Positions 1 through 6,480 of a stretch of 11,244 bases of DNA are shown here, piece by piece. The position numbers and the translations under genes are program-made. This DNA is from UBA11512 sp964623895. Lineage in GTDB: Bacteria; Bacillota; Clostridia; Oscillospirales; CAG-272. The stretch spans positions 1 through 11,244 of the forward strand of contig CAZUWA010000039.1 of NCBI GenBank assembly GCA_964623895.1. Reading direction: 5' to 3'. Position 1 is the stretch's first letter. Each line of letters opens with the position of its first letter. A model generated the notes under the pieces. It did no database searches. It saw nothing but the letters and a program-made list of their open reading frames with translations, and was not told where the DNA came from.

Positions 1-241
1 CCATTGCGATGTCTCTGTCTTTGGGGGCTACATCATTTACGATCCTGTCGCCGATGAACAGTTCACCTTCGGTAATCTCTTCAAGACCTGCGATCATACG
101 AAGTGTGGTGGTCTTACCGCAACCGGAAGGACCGACGAAAATGATGAATTCTTTGTCCTTTACTTCAAGGCAGAAGTCGGAAACGGCTGTAACGCCGCCG
201 GGGTATTTCTTGTAAATGTGCTTAAAAGATAAACTTGCCAT
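1..241 (-). CDS. Sugar ABC importer ATP-binding protein, MsmK/UgpC/MalK family (N-terminus only)
   Basis: This is the first 80 residues of the cytoplasmic ATPase that powers a carbohydrate ABC importer; the rest lies beyond the left edge. Residues 37-45 read GPSGCGKTT, the Walker A motif that binds ATP, followed by LRMIAGLE and EGELFIGDRIVNDV. The sequence around residues 73-80 (PKDRDIAM) leads into the Q-loop of this family. The opening MASLSFKHIYKKYPGG is typical of MsmK/MsmX/UgpC, which often serve several sugar importers at once. The ATG at 239-241 has a GGAGG ribosome site at 251-255 and a promoter at 290-318, so it is expressed separately from tex upstream. The family call is firm. The transported sugar cannot be told from this fragment. 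Confidence 0.93.
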   Translation of the reverse strand, partial: MASLSFKHIYKKYPGGVTAVSDFCLEVKDKEFIIFVGPSGCGKTTTLRMIAGLEEITEGELFIGDRIVNDVAPKDRDIAM

Positions 242-289
242 TGCAATTTTCCTCCGCTATCGGGCAATTGCCCATGTTTTTATGTTGTT

Positions 290-318
290 ATTATAACACA
301 AAATTCAGCGTTTGTACA
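290..318 (-). promoter_or_regulatory. Sigma-A-type promoter of the sugar ABC ATPase gene
   Basis: On the minus strand the -10 box is a perfect TATAAT (290-295). A 17-base spacer separates it from TGTACA (313-318), a 4/6 match to TTGACA. It lies about 48 bases upstream of the ATPase start. One arm of a 15-bp inverted repeat (300-314) fills most of the spacer and touches the -35 box, so a protein bound there would block the promoter. The promoter is read from sequence; the regulation is inference. Confidence 0.65.
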
Positions 319-416
319 GTGGGACATCCTCCAAACTTTTGTTGTGGCATTTGTTGATTGTGCATAAATACAAATGGGAAATGTGAATGAAAATCAAATT
401 TCAAACGCCGAATTTT
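300..416. repeat. 15-bp imperfect inverted repeat, arms 300-314 and 402-416
   Basis: The left arm AAAATTCAGCGTTTG (300-314) is the reverse complement of the right arm CAAACGCCGAATTTT (402-416) at 14 of 15 positions; the mismatch would be a G-U pair in a minus-strand RNA. The arms are 87 bases apart. Between them is a 6-bp pair, CATTTG (348-353) and CAAATG (371-376), and a direct repeat TTTGTTG (338-344 and 350-356). The right arm runs into a perfect 16-bp AT palindrome (415-430) next to the tex stop. It could be a two-site operator for the ATPase gene, a large-looped terminator for tex, or the ends of a small decayed element. Confidence 0.7.
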
Positions 417-433
417 ATAATATATTATAATTT

Positions 434-2575
434 CTAATCGATCATCGAGAGAGAAATCCGCTTTTTCTGCAAGTCCACACCGATAACGGTGACCTGTACG
501 CGATCACCTACGGACAGAACTTCCGAAGCGTGTTTAATAAATTTCTTGGAGATTTTCGACAGATGTACCAGTCCGTCCTGATGAACACCGATATCCACAA
601 ATGCGCCGAAATCAATGACGTTTCGCACTACTCCCGAAAGGCGCATGCCGGGTTTCAGATCGGAAAGATCGAGAAGATCCGAACGCAGTTCCGGTTCAGG
701 CAGGGCATCACGGATGTCTCTGCCAGGTTTTTCGAGTTCTGAAATGATGTCTCTTAAGGTCGGTTCGCCTACACCGAAAGTTTCGCAGAGAGCGGGGATG
801 TCTCTTTCGATCTTTTTGCCGAGTCCCGAAAGTTTACAGGCGCGCACATCTTCGCTGTCAAAACCGTATCGGCTGATGAGCGCATGCGCAACGGCGTAGG
901 ATTCGGGATGCACGCCGGTGTTGTCGAGAATTTCGGAGGAGCCGGATACCCTCAAGAATCCTGCCGCTTGTTCGTATGCTTTTGCACCGATTTTCGGTAC
1001 TTTCAAAAGTTGCGCGCGGTTTTGGAATGCGCCATTCTCCTCACGGTATTTTACAATGTTCTTGGCAACCGTTGCGTTGATACCGGAAATGTGGGAAAGC
1101 AGGCTATGCGAAGCAGTGTTCAGGTCGACGCCAACGGCATTGACACAGTCTTCTACAACGCCGTCCAGTGACTCATCGAGTCTTGCCGGCTTCATGTCAT
1201 GCTGATACTGTCCGACACCGATCGATTTGGGATCGATCTTGACCAGTTCCGCAAGCGGATCTTGCAGTCTTCTCGCAATCGAAACGGCGGAACGTTGGGT
1301 GACATCGAAGTCGGGAAATTCATCTGCCGCCAATTTTGATGCCGAATAGACGGATGCTCCGGCTTCGCTGACCATGGCATATTTGACTTTTCCTTCATAG
1401 CGCTTGAGAGTGTCGGAAATGAAGATCTCGCTTTCTTTGGATGCGGTACCGTTTCCAATGGCGACGACATTGATATCGTGCTTTTCGATCAGACGAGTCA
1501 CAGTGCGCGCAGAACCGGGAATATCTTCTCGCGGTTTGGTCGGATAGATGACCGCGGTATCGAGTACTTTTCCGGTCGGATCGACGACGGCAAGCTTGCA
1601 TCCGGTACGATAACCGGGGTCGAGTCCCAAAACGGTCTTGCCTTTGAGCGGTGCACTCATGAGAAGATTTTTGAGGTTTTCTGAGAAGAGGGCGATCGCG
1701 CCGTCGCTTGCTTTGTCAAAGAGGTCAGCGCGGATCTCACGCTCAATGGATGGAGCGATCAGTCGTTCGTAGCTGTCAATCGTCGCTTTCAAGACGAGTT
1801 TTGCAGTGGGCGTGGTGAAATCAGAAACAGTGTGTGCAACCAGATAGTTTAAGGGGATATCTTTGGAAATATCCACCGACACCTTGAGGAATTCTTCTTT
1901 TTCACCGCGGTTGATGGCAAGCACGCGGTGACCGGGCAGGTCTTTGATAGGAGAAGAAAAATCATAATAGTTGGCGTAGACCGAGTCTTCCTCTTTTGCC
2001 GCCTTGCAAACGAGTGTACCGTACCCTGCGGTGAGGTAACGGATGTCCTTACGGTATTCGGCATTGTCTGAAATGTCCTCAGCAATGATGTCGAGCGCAC
2101 CGGCAATGGCTTCTTCGGCGGAGGAAACACCCTTTTCTTCATTGACATAATTTGCAGCTTCCGATGTGATGTCGGTGTTTGGTTCTTGTGTAAAAATGAG
2201 TGCGGCGAGAGGCGCAAGTCCTTTTTCGCGCGCGACAGACGCTCTTGTTTTTCTCTTGGGTTTGAAAGGACGGTAGATATCTTCCACTTCCGTCAAGATC
2301 TGCGCCTTTTCCAGCGCCGCGACGATCTCGTCGTTCATCTTTCCAAGATCCGTAATGGCTTTTGCCACTTCCTCCTTGCGCTTTTCGAGATTGCGCAGAT
2401 AGGTGAGGCGCTCGTCAAGAGAACGAAGAACTGTGTCGTCAAGCGATCCGGTCACTTCCTTTCTGTAACGGGCGATGAAAGGGATGGTGCACCCTTCATC
2501 AATGAGGGCAACTGTCTTTTCCACCTGCTCGGCGGTGAGAGACAGCTCTTCTGCGAGTTTTAAAATAATATCCAT
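434..2575 (-). CDS. tex: Tex-family S1 RNA-binding transcription accessory protein
   Basis: This is a cytoplasmic nucleic-acid-binding protein of the Tex family, implicated elsewhere in transcription and RNA handling. At 713 residues it is slightly short for the family. Visible parts in order: an N-terminal helical region with IPFIARYRKEVTGSLDD (31-47); YRPFKPKRKTRASVA (101-115); a YqgF/RNase H-like domain from about 313 (GLDPGYRTG at 317-325, AIGNGTASKESE at 372-383, EAGASVYSAS at 404-413); helix-hairpin-helix motifs around 482-545 (GVDLNTAS, then SGINATVAKNIVKYREENG and VPKIGAKAYEQ); and a C-terminal S1 domain at about 637-713 with GAFVDIGVHQDGLVHLS. The ATG at 2575 has AAAGGAA (2581-2587) upstream. 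It lies 38 bases after rsuA on the same strand, probably in one transcript. No clear simple terminator follows it. Confidence 0.97.
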   Translation of the reverse strand: MDIILKLAEELSLTAEQVEKTVALIDEGCTIPFIARYRKEVTGSLDDTVLRSLDERLTYLRNLEKRKEEVAKAITDLGKMNDEIVAALEKAQILTEVEDIYRPFKPKRKTRASVAREKGLAPLAALIFTQEPNTDITSEAANYVNEEKGVSSAEEAIAGALDIIAEDISDNAEYRKDIRYLTAGYGTLVCKAAKEEDSVYANYYDFSSPIKDLPGHRVLAINRGEKEEFLKVSVDISKDIPLNYLVAHTVSDFTTPTAKLVLKATIDSYERLIAPSIEREIRADLFDKASDGAIALFSENLKNLLMSAPLKGKTVLGLDPGYRTGCKLAVVDPTGKVLDTAVIYPTKPREDIPGSARTVTRLIEKHDINVVAIGNGTASKESEIFISDTLKRYEGKVKYAMVSEAGASVYSASKLAADEFPDFDVTQRSAVSIARRLQDPLAELVKIDPKSIGVGQYQHDMKPARLDESLDGVVEDCVNAVGVDLNTASHSLLSHISGINATVAKNIVKYREENGAFQNRAQLLKVPKIGAKAYEQAAGFLRVSGSSEILDNTGVHPESYAVAHALISRYGFDSEDVRACKLSGLGKKIERDIPALCETFGVGEPTLRDIISELEKPGRDIRDALPEPELRSDLLDLSDLKPGMRLSGVVRNVIDFGAFVDIGVHQDGLVHLSKISKKFIKHASEVLSVGDRVQVTVIGVDLQKKRISLSMID

Positions 2576-2613
2576 AATCGTTCCTTTGCGTGGTTACAGG
2601 GTTGAATTTTTGG

Positions 2614-3306
2614 TCATTTTTCAAGTGTTTTTTCTTCTTCCGGCGTCAAAAAGCGGAAATTTCCCGGTTCTAATGCTTCGTCAAGCGGAATCTCGGCGAA
2701 AGAAATACGCTTTAGTGTGAGAATCTTGTTCATCTTTGCTTTAAACATCAATTTGATCTGATGATATTTTCCTTCGTACAGTAAGATCACGCCGGATGTG
2801 GGGGTGTGCAGGGTGACTTTTGTCGGTTTTGTGCGATAGTCCCCGATATCCACTCCGTTTTCCAGATCATATACATCGCTTTCTGTCACCGGGCGTTCGC
2901 AGGTAAAGAAATACTCCTTTGCCACATGATTTTTCGGGGAGAGCAGACGGTGGGAGAGTTGACCGTTGTCGGTAAGCAATAGCAATCCTGTGGTGTTTTT
3001 GTCTAACCGTCCGCACGGGAATAGTCCGCGCCGCAGTTCGGGCGGAAGCAGCTCAAGAACAGTTGGACCGGAGGGATCATCTGTTGAGGAGACATATCCT
3101 TCCGGCTTGTTTAACATTATATACCGAAACGTACGGTAGATGAGTGCATTTCCATCAAGAAGGATCTTATCGCTTATTTCATCGATCTTGCTATCTGCCT
3201 CACGTGCGAGAATTCCGTTGACCGTGACACGACCGCGCTTGACGGCAATCCCGCTTTCTTTGCGGGAAAGTGGGGTGGTGAGGGCGAGAAATTTATCTAA
3301 ACGCAT
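2614..3306 (-). CDS. rsuA: 16S rRNA pseudouridine synthase, RsuA family
   Basis: RsuA-type enzymes convert a single uridine (U516 in E. coli 16S rRNA) to pseudouridine. Numbering from the second of two adjacent ATGs, the protein has an S4 RNA-binding domain at about 1-47 (MRLDKFLA, then VKRGRVTVNG), followed by the catalytic domain with GRLDKNTTGLLLLTDNG, in which Asp102 is the expected nucleophile. The C-terminal motif is EGKYHQIKLMF, where most relatives have VKRM, so an arginine is replaced by leucine. The start at 3306 is chosen because family members begin MRLDKF; the ATG at 3307-3309 would add one Met. No Shine-Dalgarno sequence is visible, and a hairpin ends 10 bases upstream. The subfamily (RsuA rather than RluB/E/F) is likely but not proven. 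Confidence 0.93.
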   Translation of the reverse strand: MRLDKFLALTTPLSRKESGIAVKRGRVTVNGILAREADSKIDEISDKILLDGNALIYRTFRYIMLNKPEGYVSSTDDPSGPTVLELLPPELRRGLFPCGRLDKNTTGLLLLTDNGQLSHRLLSPKNHVAKEYFFTCERPVTESDVYDLENGVDIGDYRTKPTKVTLHTPTSGVILLYEGKYHQIKLMFKAKMNKILTLKRISFAEIPLDEALEPGNFRFLTPEEEKTLEK

Positions 3307-3319
3307 CATATTTACTACG

Positions 3320-3357
3320 AAAAACTGTTTTTACCAAATGCGGTAAAAACAGTTTTT
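3320..3357 (-). terminator. Hairpin terminator after pduL, symmetrical
   Basis: The arms 3320-3335 and 3342-3357 are perfect reverse complements over 16 bases with a 6-base loop. The core stem is 11 bp (CTGTTTTTACC / GGTAAAAACAG), flanked by A5 on one side and T5 on the other, so it can act as an intrinsic terminator on either strand. It begins 6 bases after the pduL stop. Because rsuA starts 10 bases beyond it, any rsuA message made by read-through would carry the hairpin at its front. Confidence 0.8.
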
Positions 3358-3363
3358 GAAAGT

Positions 3364-3930
3364 TTAAATGATCTCGCCGTAAACGGCTCCGAATGCGGCA
3401 GCGGCGTTGCATTCGTCTGTGTCGATGTGCATTGCCAAAGCAAATTTTTCGGAAACGCGTACTACTGTGTCGCAGAAAACGGTGGTTCTGCCGTCTGTGG
3501 TAACTTTGACGGATACGATATCTTTATCTTTTACGCCGAATGCTTCCGCATCTGTGGGTGTCATGTGGATGTGGCGCTTGGCGACCATAACGCCTTCGGT
3601 CAATTCCACCTCTCCGCAAGGACCGACCAACTTGATGCCGGGCGTACCAGCAACATCCCCTGATTCTCTGACCGGAACGCCTTTGAGCCCAAGGGTTCGG
3701 GCATCTGTGTAGGAAAGCTCCACCTGATCTTTCAATCTAACGGGTCCGAGAATAGAAACATTCAAACTTCCTTTAGGACCGACAAGAGTGACTTTTTCTT
3801 CACAAGCATACTGACCGGGTTGACTGAGATCTTTTTTGTTCGTTAGGGTGTGTCCTTCACCGAACAGTGTAGCAAGGGTGCTTTCCGTCACATGAATGTG
3901 ACGGGCAGAAGTCTCGACAATGAAATTCAT
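3364..3930 (-). CDS. pduL: Phosphate propanoyltransferase / phosphotransacylase PduL
   Basis: PduL moves an acyl group between CoA and phosphate (acetyl- or propionyl-CoA to the acyl phosphate), feeding acetate kinase for ATP or running in reverse. It is unrelated in fold to the classic Pta. The 188-residue protein shows the duplicated metal-binding pattern of the family: SARHIH with His11 and His13, VAKRHIHMTP with His120 and His122, and MHIDTDECNAA with His168. It also has VRESG (88-92), where Arg is expected to bind phosphate. There is no N-terminal extension like the microcompartment-targeting peptide, and no shell protein gene nearby, so a cytosolic Pta-like role is likely. The start has AAGGAG at 3939-3944 and a good promoter at 3981-4009. 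Acyl-chain preference cannot be judged from sequence. Confidence 0.95.
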   Translation of the reverse strand: MNFIVETSARHIHVTESTLATLFGEGHTLTNKKDLSQPGQYACEEKVTLVGPKGSLNVSILGPVRLKDQVELSYTDARTLGLKGVPVRESGDVAGTPGIKLVGPCGEVELTEGVMVAKRHIHMTPTDAEAFGVKDKDIVSVKVTTDGRTTVFCDTVVRVSEKFALAMHIDTDECNAAAAFGAVYGEII

Positions 3931-3980
3931 GATGTATTCTCCTTGTTTTTAGTATAATTTCTGATTTTCTTCTAACAATA

Positions 3981-4009
3981 AGTATAACACATTTTTGTGG
4001 GCTTGTAAA
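3981..4009 (-). promoter_or_regulatory. Sigma-A-type promoter of pduL
   Basis: On the minus strand the -35 box is TTTACA (4004-4009) and the -10 box is TATACT (3981-3986), with an ideal 17-base spacer. Each box matches consensus at 5 of 6 positions. A second TATACT lies at 3951-3956 with only a weak -35. The opposite strand of this gap also carries TATAAT (3953-3958), but I found no convincing -35 for the divergent tepA. Confidence 0.75.
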
Positions 4010-4031
4010 GACTTTTGAAAGAAAAAATATG

Positions 4032-4038
4032 AAGGGTG
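4032..4038 (+). promoter_or_regulatory. Ribosome binding site deciding the tepA start
   Basis: AAGGGTG at 4032-4038 lies 8 bases before the ATG at 4047. An in-frame ATG at 4029 would add six residues (MKGGGK) but has only an A-rich stretch upstream, and that Gly-rich extension is simply this ribosome site read as codons. I therefore prefer 4047. Confidence 0.6.
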
Positions 4039-4046
4039 GCGGAAAA

Positions 4047-4775
4047 ATGGAAGAAGAGAAGAAGACCTTAGATGAAGAGCAGATGCTTTCGGAGGAGGAA
4101 AGAGAGGTGGCGGAACTGACCAATTTGGTGCGTTCCGGGGCGGTGATCTCCAAAAGAAAGCATTATAATGTCCATACCGTTTCGATCATCGGGCAGGTGG
4201 AGGGGCATTATCAGTTAGGCGAGGGACAAAAAAGCACCAAATACGAGCAGCTCATTCCCATGCTGGTTGCGGCGGAAAACAGCGAAGCGATCGATGGGGT
4301 GCTGATCATTTTAAACACCATGGGCGGAGATGTGGAAGCAGGTCTGGCACTTGCCGAACTGATCGCCGGAATGAAAAAGCCGACTGTATCACTGGTTTTG
4401 GGCGGTGGGCATTCGATTGGTGTGCCGCTTGCCGTTTCTGCGAACCGTTCTTTTATTGTGCCGAGCGCCACCATGACATTGCATCCCGTGAGGATGAACG
4501 GACTGGTATTGGGGGTGTATCAGAGTTTTTCCTACTTTTATAGGATGCAGGAGCGTATTATTCGCTTTATTTGCGAACATTCCGCTATTTCGGAAGAACG
4601 GCTGACGGAACTGATGCTTAAGACCGGGGAGATCGCCACTGATATGGGCTCGGTAATCGATGGAGAGCAGGCGGTCAAAGAAGGCTTGATCGACTGCCTT
4701 GGCGGTATTGCCGAGGCGATGAATGAACTGGAGAAATTGATGAATTTGGAGAGCCGGAAAGCAATTGACAAGTAG
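4047..4775 (+). CDS. tepA: ClpP-fold serine protease, TepA (YmfB) family
   Basis: TepA is a ClpP-like serine peptidase, described in Bacillus subtilis as translocation-enhancing and involved in degrading signal peptides or envelope-related substrates. The 242-residue protein matches it along its length: IIGQVEGHYQL, KSTKYEQLIPML, GVLIILNTMGGDVEAGLALAE and SLVLGGGHSIGVPLAVSA. The nucleophile is Ser123 (GGHSIG), the histidine is His146 (MTLHPVR), and the third residue is probably Asp199 (TDMGS), which aligns with RDIG in TepA. The acidic N-terminal segment has no signal peptide or membrane span, so the protein is cytoplasmic. In Bacillus the gene sits beside spoIIIE; here it is beside a DUF6062-like gene. 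Its promoter is not clear. The strong promoter of the next gene lies within its final codons. Confidence 0.93.
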   Translation: MEEEKKTLDEEQMLSEEEREVAELTNLVRSGAVISKRKHYNVHTVSIIGQVEGHYQLGEGQKSTKYEQLIPMLVAAENSEAIDGVLIILNTMGGDVEAGLALAELIAGMKKPTVSLVLGGGHSIGVPLAVSANRSFIVPSATMTLHPVRMNGLVLGVYQSFSYFYRMQERIIRFICEHSAISEERLTELMLKTGEIATDMGSVIDGEQAVKEGLIDCLGGIAEAMNELEKLMNLESRKAIDK

Positions 4776-4793
4776 GTGAGAATGTGATAAAAT
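4765..4793 (+). promoter_or_regulatory. Strong sigma-A-type promoter of the DUF6062-like gene
   Basis: A perfect TTGACA (4765-4770), a 17-base spacer and TAAAAT (4788-4793) preceded by TG (4785-4786) make an extended -10 promoter, the best in the window. The -35 box is in the last tepA codons (Ile-Asp-Lys). Transcription should start near 4800, directly before a stem-loop. Confidence 0.85.
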
Positions 4794-4802
4794 AAACGCA
4801 CA

Positions 4803-4848
4803 AAATGCATTCTTAAGAAAAGTCCGAAGACTTTTCTTAAAGGCATTT
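4803..4848 (+). promoter_or_regulatory. Leader stem-loop at the 5' end of the DUF6062-like mRNA
   Basis: The inner stem pairs 4813-4824 (TTAAGAAAAGTC) with 4829-4840 over 12 perfect bases, closing a CGAA tetraloop (4825-4828). An outer 6-bp stem pairs AAATGC (4803-4808) with GCATTT (4843-4848) across a small internal loop. The predicted start of transcription is within a few bases of the outer stem. The ribosome site AAAGGA (4854-4859) lies outside the structure. There is no T-run after the stem, so it is a poor terminator; an mRNA-stabilising 5' stem or a regulatory leader is more likely. Confidence 0.7.
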
Positions 4849-4867
4849 CTCTGAAAGGATACATAGC

Positions 4868-5578
4868 ATGTTTGAAACGATCTATACCATACCGATCAAT
4901 GAAATGTTCGATCTTTCGATAGAGGAGGGAAAGGGATGCCCCTTTTGCCGTTTGTATAACAAATTTGAAAGAGACGAGTTGGATCTTATTCTCGGCGGGT
5001 CAATGATGGAGCCGGACATTCGCATCAAGACCAACAAAAAAGGTTTTTGCCGCAGGCATTTTGACGATCTGCTTGCCACCAAAAACCGCCTGGGACTGGC
5101 GCTGATATTAGAAAGCCATCTGAATGAGATCAAGGATGATCTGAAAAGCGGTCCGTTCGATCTTGTGAAAGGAACAGGGCATACCGCGATGAAACGTATC
5201 GGAGAATTGAACGAATCCTGCTATCTGTGCGATCGTATTGATTTTTCCTTTGGGAAAGTGATGTCAAATGCTGTTCTTATGTGGGAAAAGGAACCTCAGT
5301 TTCGCAAAAAGGCAGAAAATCAGCCGTATTTTTGCCTTCCGCATCTTGAAATGTTTACCAAAGCCGCAAAAAACGAATTGAATAAGAAGGATTACGCAGT
5401 GTTTTACAAGCAGATTTCTGAGGTGACCATGCGCTATTTTGAAGAACTTTGCAAAGATGTCTCATGGTTCTGTAAGAAGTTTGACTATCGTTATGACGAG
5501 GAACCGTGGGGGAATTCCAAAGATTCTGTTGAGCGTGCGGTGCAGTTCTTGTCGGGATACGGTGAAAAGAAGAAATGA
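4868..5578 (+). CDS. DUF6062-like protein with tandem CxxC...CxxH modules
   Basis: The function is unknown; I recognise the sequence style as DUF6062, common in Clostridia. The 236-residue protein has no signal peptide or membrane segment. It carries the same Cys/His pattern twice: C24-x2-C27 with C61-x2-H64, and C118-x2-C121 with C156-x2-H159. The gaps between pairs are 33 and 34 residues. Each second pair sits in a similar setting (GFCRRHF and YFCLPHL). This suggests an internal duplication binding two metal ions, probably zinc. Conserved-looking stretches include GGSMMEPDIRI and RLGLALILESHL. Two further cysteines are C195 and C202. The start has AAAGGA at 4854-4859, eight bases upstream, and a strong private promoter. 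The stop overlaps or nearly overlaps the following lipoprotein, so the two are probably co-translated. Confidence 0.85.
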   Translation: MFETIYTIPINEMFDLSIEEGKGCPFCRLYNKFERDELDLILGGSMMEPDIRIKTNKKGFCRRHFDDLLATKNRLGLALILESHLNEIKDDLKSGPFDLVKGTGHTAMKRIGELNESCYLCDRIDFSFGKVMSNAVLMWEKEPQFRKKAENQPYFCLPHLEMFTKAAKNELNKKDYAVFYKQISEVTMRYFEELCKDVSWFCKKFDYRYDEEPWGNSKDSVERAVQFLSGYGEKKK

Positions 5579-5581
5579 GGA
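5577..5581 (+). promoter_or_regulatory. Ribosome binding site deciding the lipoprotein start
   Basis: GAGGA at 5577-5581 lies 5 bases before the ATG at 5587 and overlaps the stop codon of the preceding gene. An in-frame ATG at 5575, overlapping that stop as ATGA, has only a purine-rich stretch upstream. Either start gives a workable lipoprotein signal. Confidence 0.5.
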
Positions 5582-5586
5582 ACAGC

Positions 5587-6435
5587 ATGCGAACGCTTTG
5601 TGGAGTTTCTGCGCTTTTGTTGGCGGCATCGATCCTTTTGACATTGACTGCGTGCCAAAAAAAGAATACCACCGAAAGCGAACCCATTGAAACGGTGAGC
5701 GATAAGGCGGTGGAATATTTAAATAGGGCAATCAAAAACTATGCCACGGAGGATTTTCGCAGCAAATTCACTAGCAAGATCGAAGTGATGACCAAAGACA
5801 GCGCTACGCCTACAAGCAAATATGCCATCATTGGCGAATGCCTTGTTTTAAATGATGAAAAAAGCAATGAATGGATGGTTGATCTGTATGTCGACTATGA
5901 TCAAAACGGAGAGAATTCCACAGATCCGATCTATTTCTCGACCTGCTATCTGTATGATCAGACGGTGTATCATCAGTTTGATAAAAAAGAGGAGAGCAAG
6001 GAAGAGAACTATTCTGTTTTAATGGACTATGACGATCTTACGTATATGGGACTGTACAGTATCGGAAATGCCGCGCCTGCTTCGGAATATGGTGTCAAGC
6101 AGGGAGATCGGTTACGCGTAGATCTGATCTTTTTAGCGCAGGATATATCAAAAATGCAGACGGTGATGATCCGCCAACTGCTTGACGGCGCTTTTTGCGG
6201 TGATACTGAGTTGGCGTTGGTTTTCTCAAATCTGACCTTTTCAGCGATGATTGATGCCAAAAACAATCGGATCGAGAGTTATTCTTTGACTTTTACAGCA
6301 ACTTCGCCTCAGTTTGAGGAGGGAACGATATTACAGTTTGACTATACCGAAATAATTGACGAATACGGCGTTGACGAAACGATTGATTATCCTGATTTTT
6401 CAAAATATACCGACAGAACACCTGAAAATGAATAA
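5587..6435 (+). CDS. Lipoprotein of unknown function
   Basis: The protein begins with a lipoprotein signal peptide: Arg2, a hydrophobic stretch (VSALLLAASILLTL), then the lipobox LTAC with the lipidated cysteine at residue 23. It should be anchored on the outer face of the cytoplasmic membrane. The mature part, about 260 residues, is acidic and rich in alternating polar/hydrophobic strands (EWMVDLYVDYDQNG, TCYLYDQTVYHQFD, NNRIESYSLTFTATSP). This recalls LolA/LppX-type beta-sheet lipoproteins that hold a hydrophobic ligand, but no diagnostic motif supports that. It follows the DUF6062-like gene with almost no gap and ends at a strong terminator. An alternative start at 5575 adds four residues. 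I do not recognise the family. Confidence 0.82.
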   Translation: MRTLCGVSALLLAASILLTLTACQKKNTTESEPIETVSDKAVEYLNRAIKNYATEDFRSKFTSKIEVMTKDSATPTSKYAIIGECLVLNDEKSNEWMVDLYVDYDQNGENSTDPIYFSTCYLYDQTVYHQFDKKEESKEENYSVLMDYDDLTYMGLYSIGNAAPASEYGVKQGDRLRVDLIFLAQDISKMQTVMIRQLLDGAFCGDTELALVFSNLTFSAMIDAKNNRIESYSLTFTATSPQFEEGTILQFDYTEIIDEYGVDETIDYPDFSKYTDRTPENE

Positions 6436-6436
6436 A

Positions 6437-6480
6437 ATACCGTGAGCGTCTTTGCTTCGTTGCGCACTCACGGTATTTTT
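6437..6480. terminator. Bidirectional terminator between lipoprotein and yfcE-like gene
   Basis: ATACCGTGAG (6437-6446) pairs perfectly with CTCACGGTAT (6467-6476), with a 20-base loop that can close further by a few bases. T5 follows on the plus strand (6476-6480) and A4 precedes it (6434-6437), which become the U-tract on the minus strand. It stops both converging transcripts. The right end overlaps the stop codon of the minus-strand phosphodiesterase (6479-6481). Confidence 0.88.

Noticed and set aside
415..430. 16-bp AT palindrome TTATAATATATTATAA as the tex terminator
   Set aside because: It has no G-C pairs and no following U-tract, so it would be a very weak terminator; it is noted with the inverted repeat instead.
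2186..2563. 125-codon plus-strand frame inside tex
   Set aside because: It is antisense to a well-conserved Tex coding region and reads as a shadow of its codons, with no ribosome site or family features.
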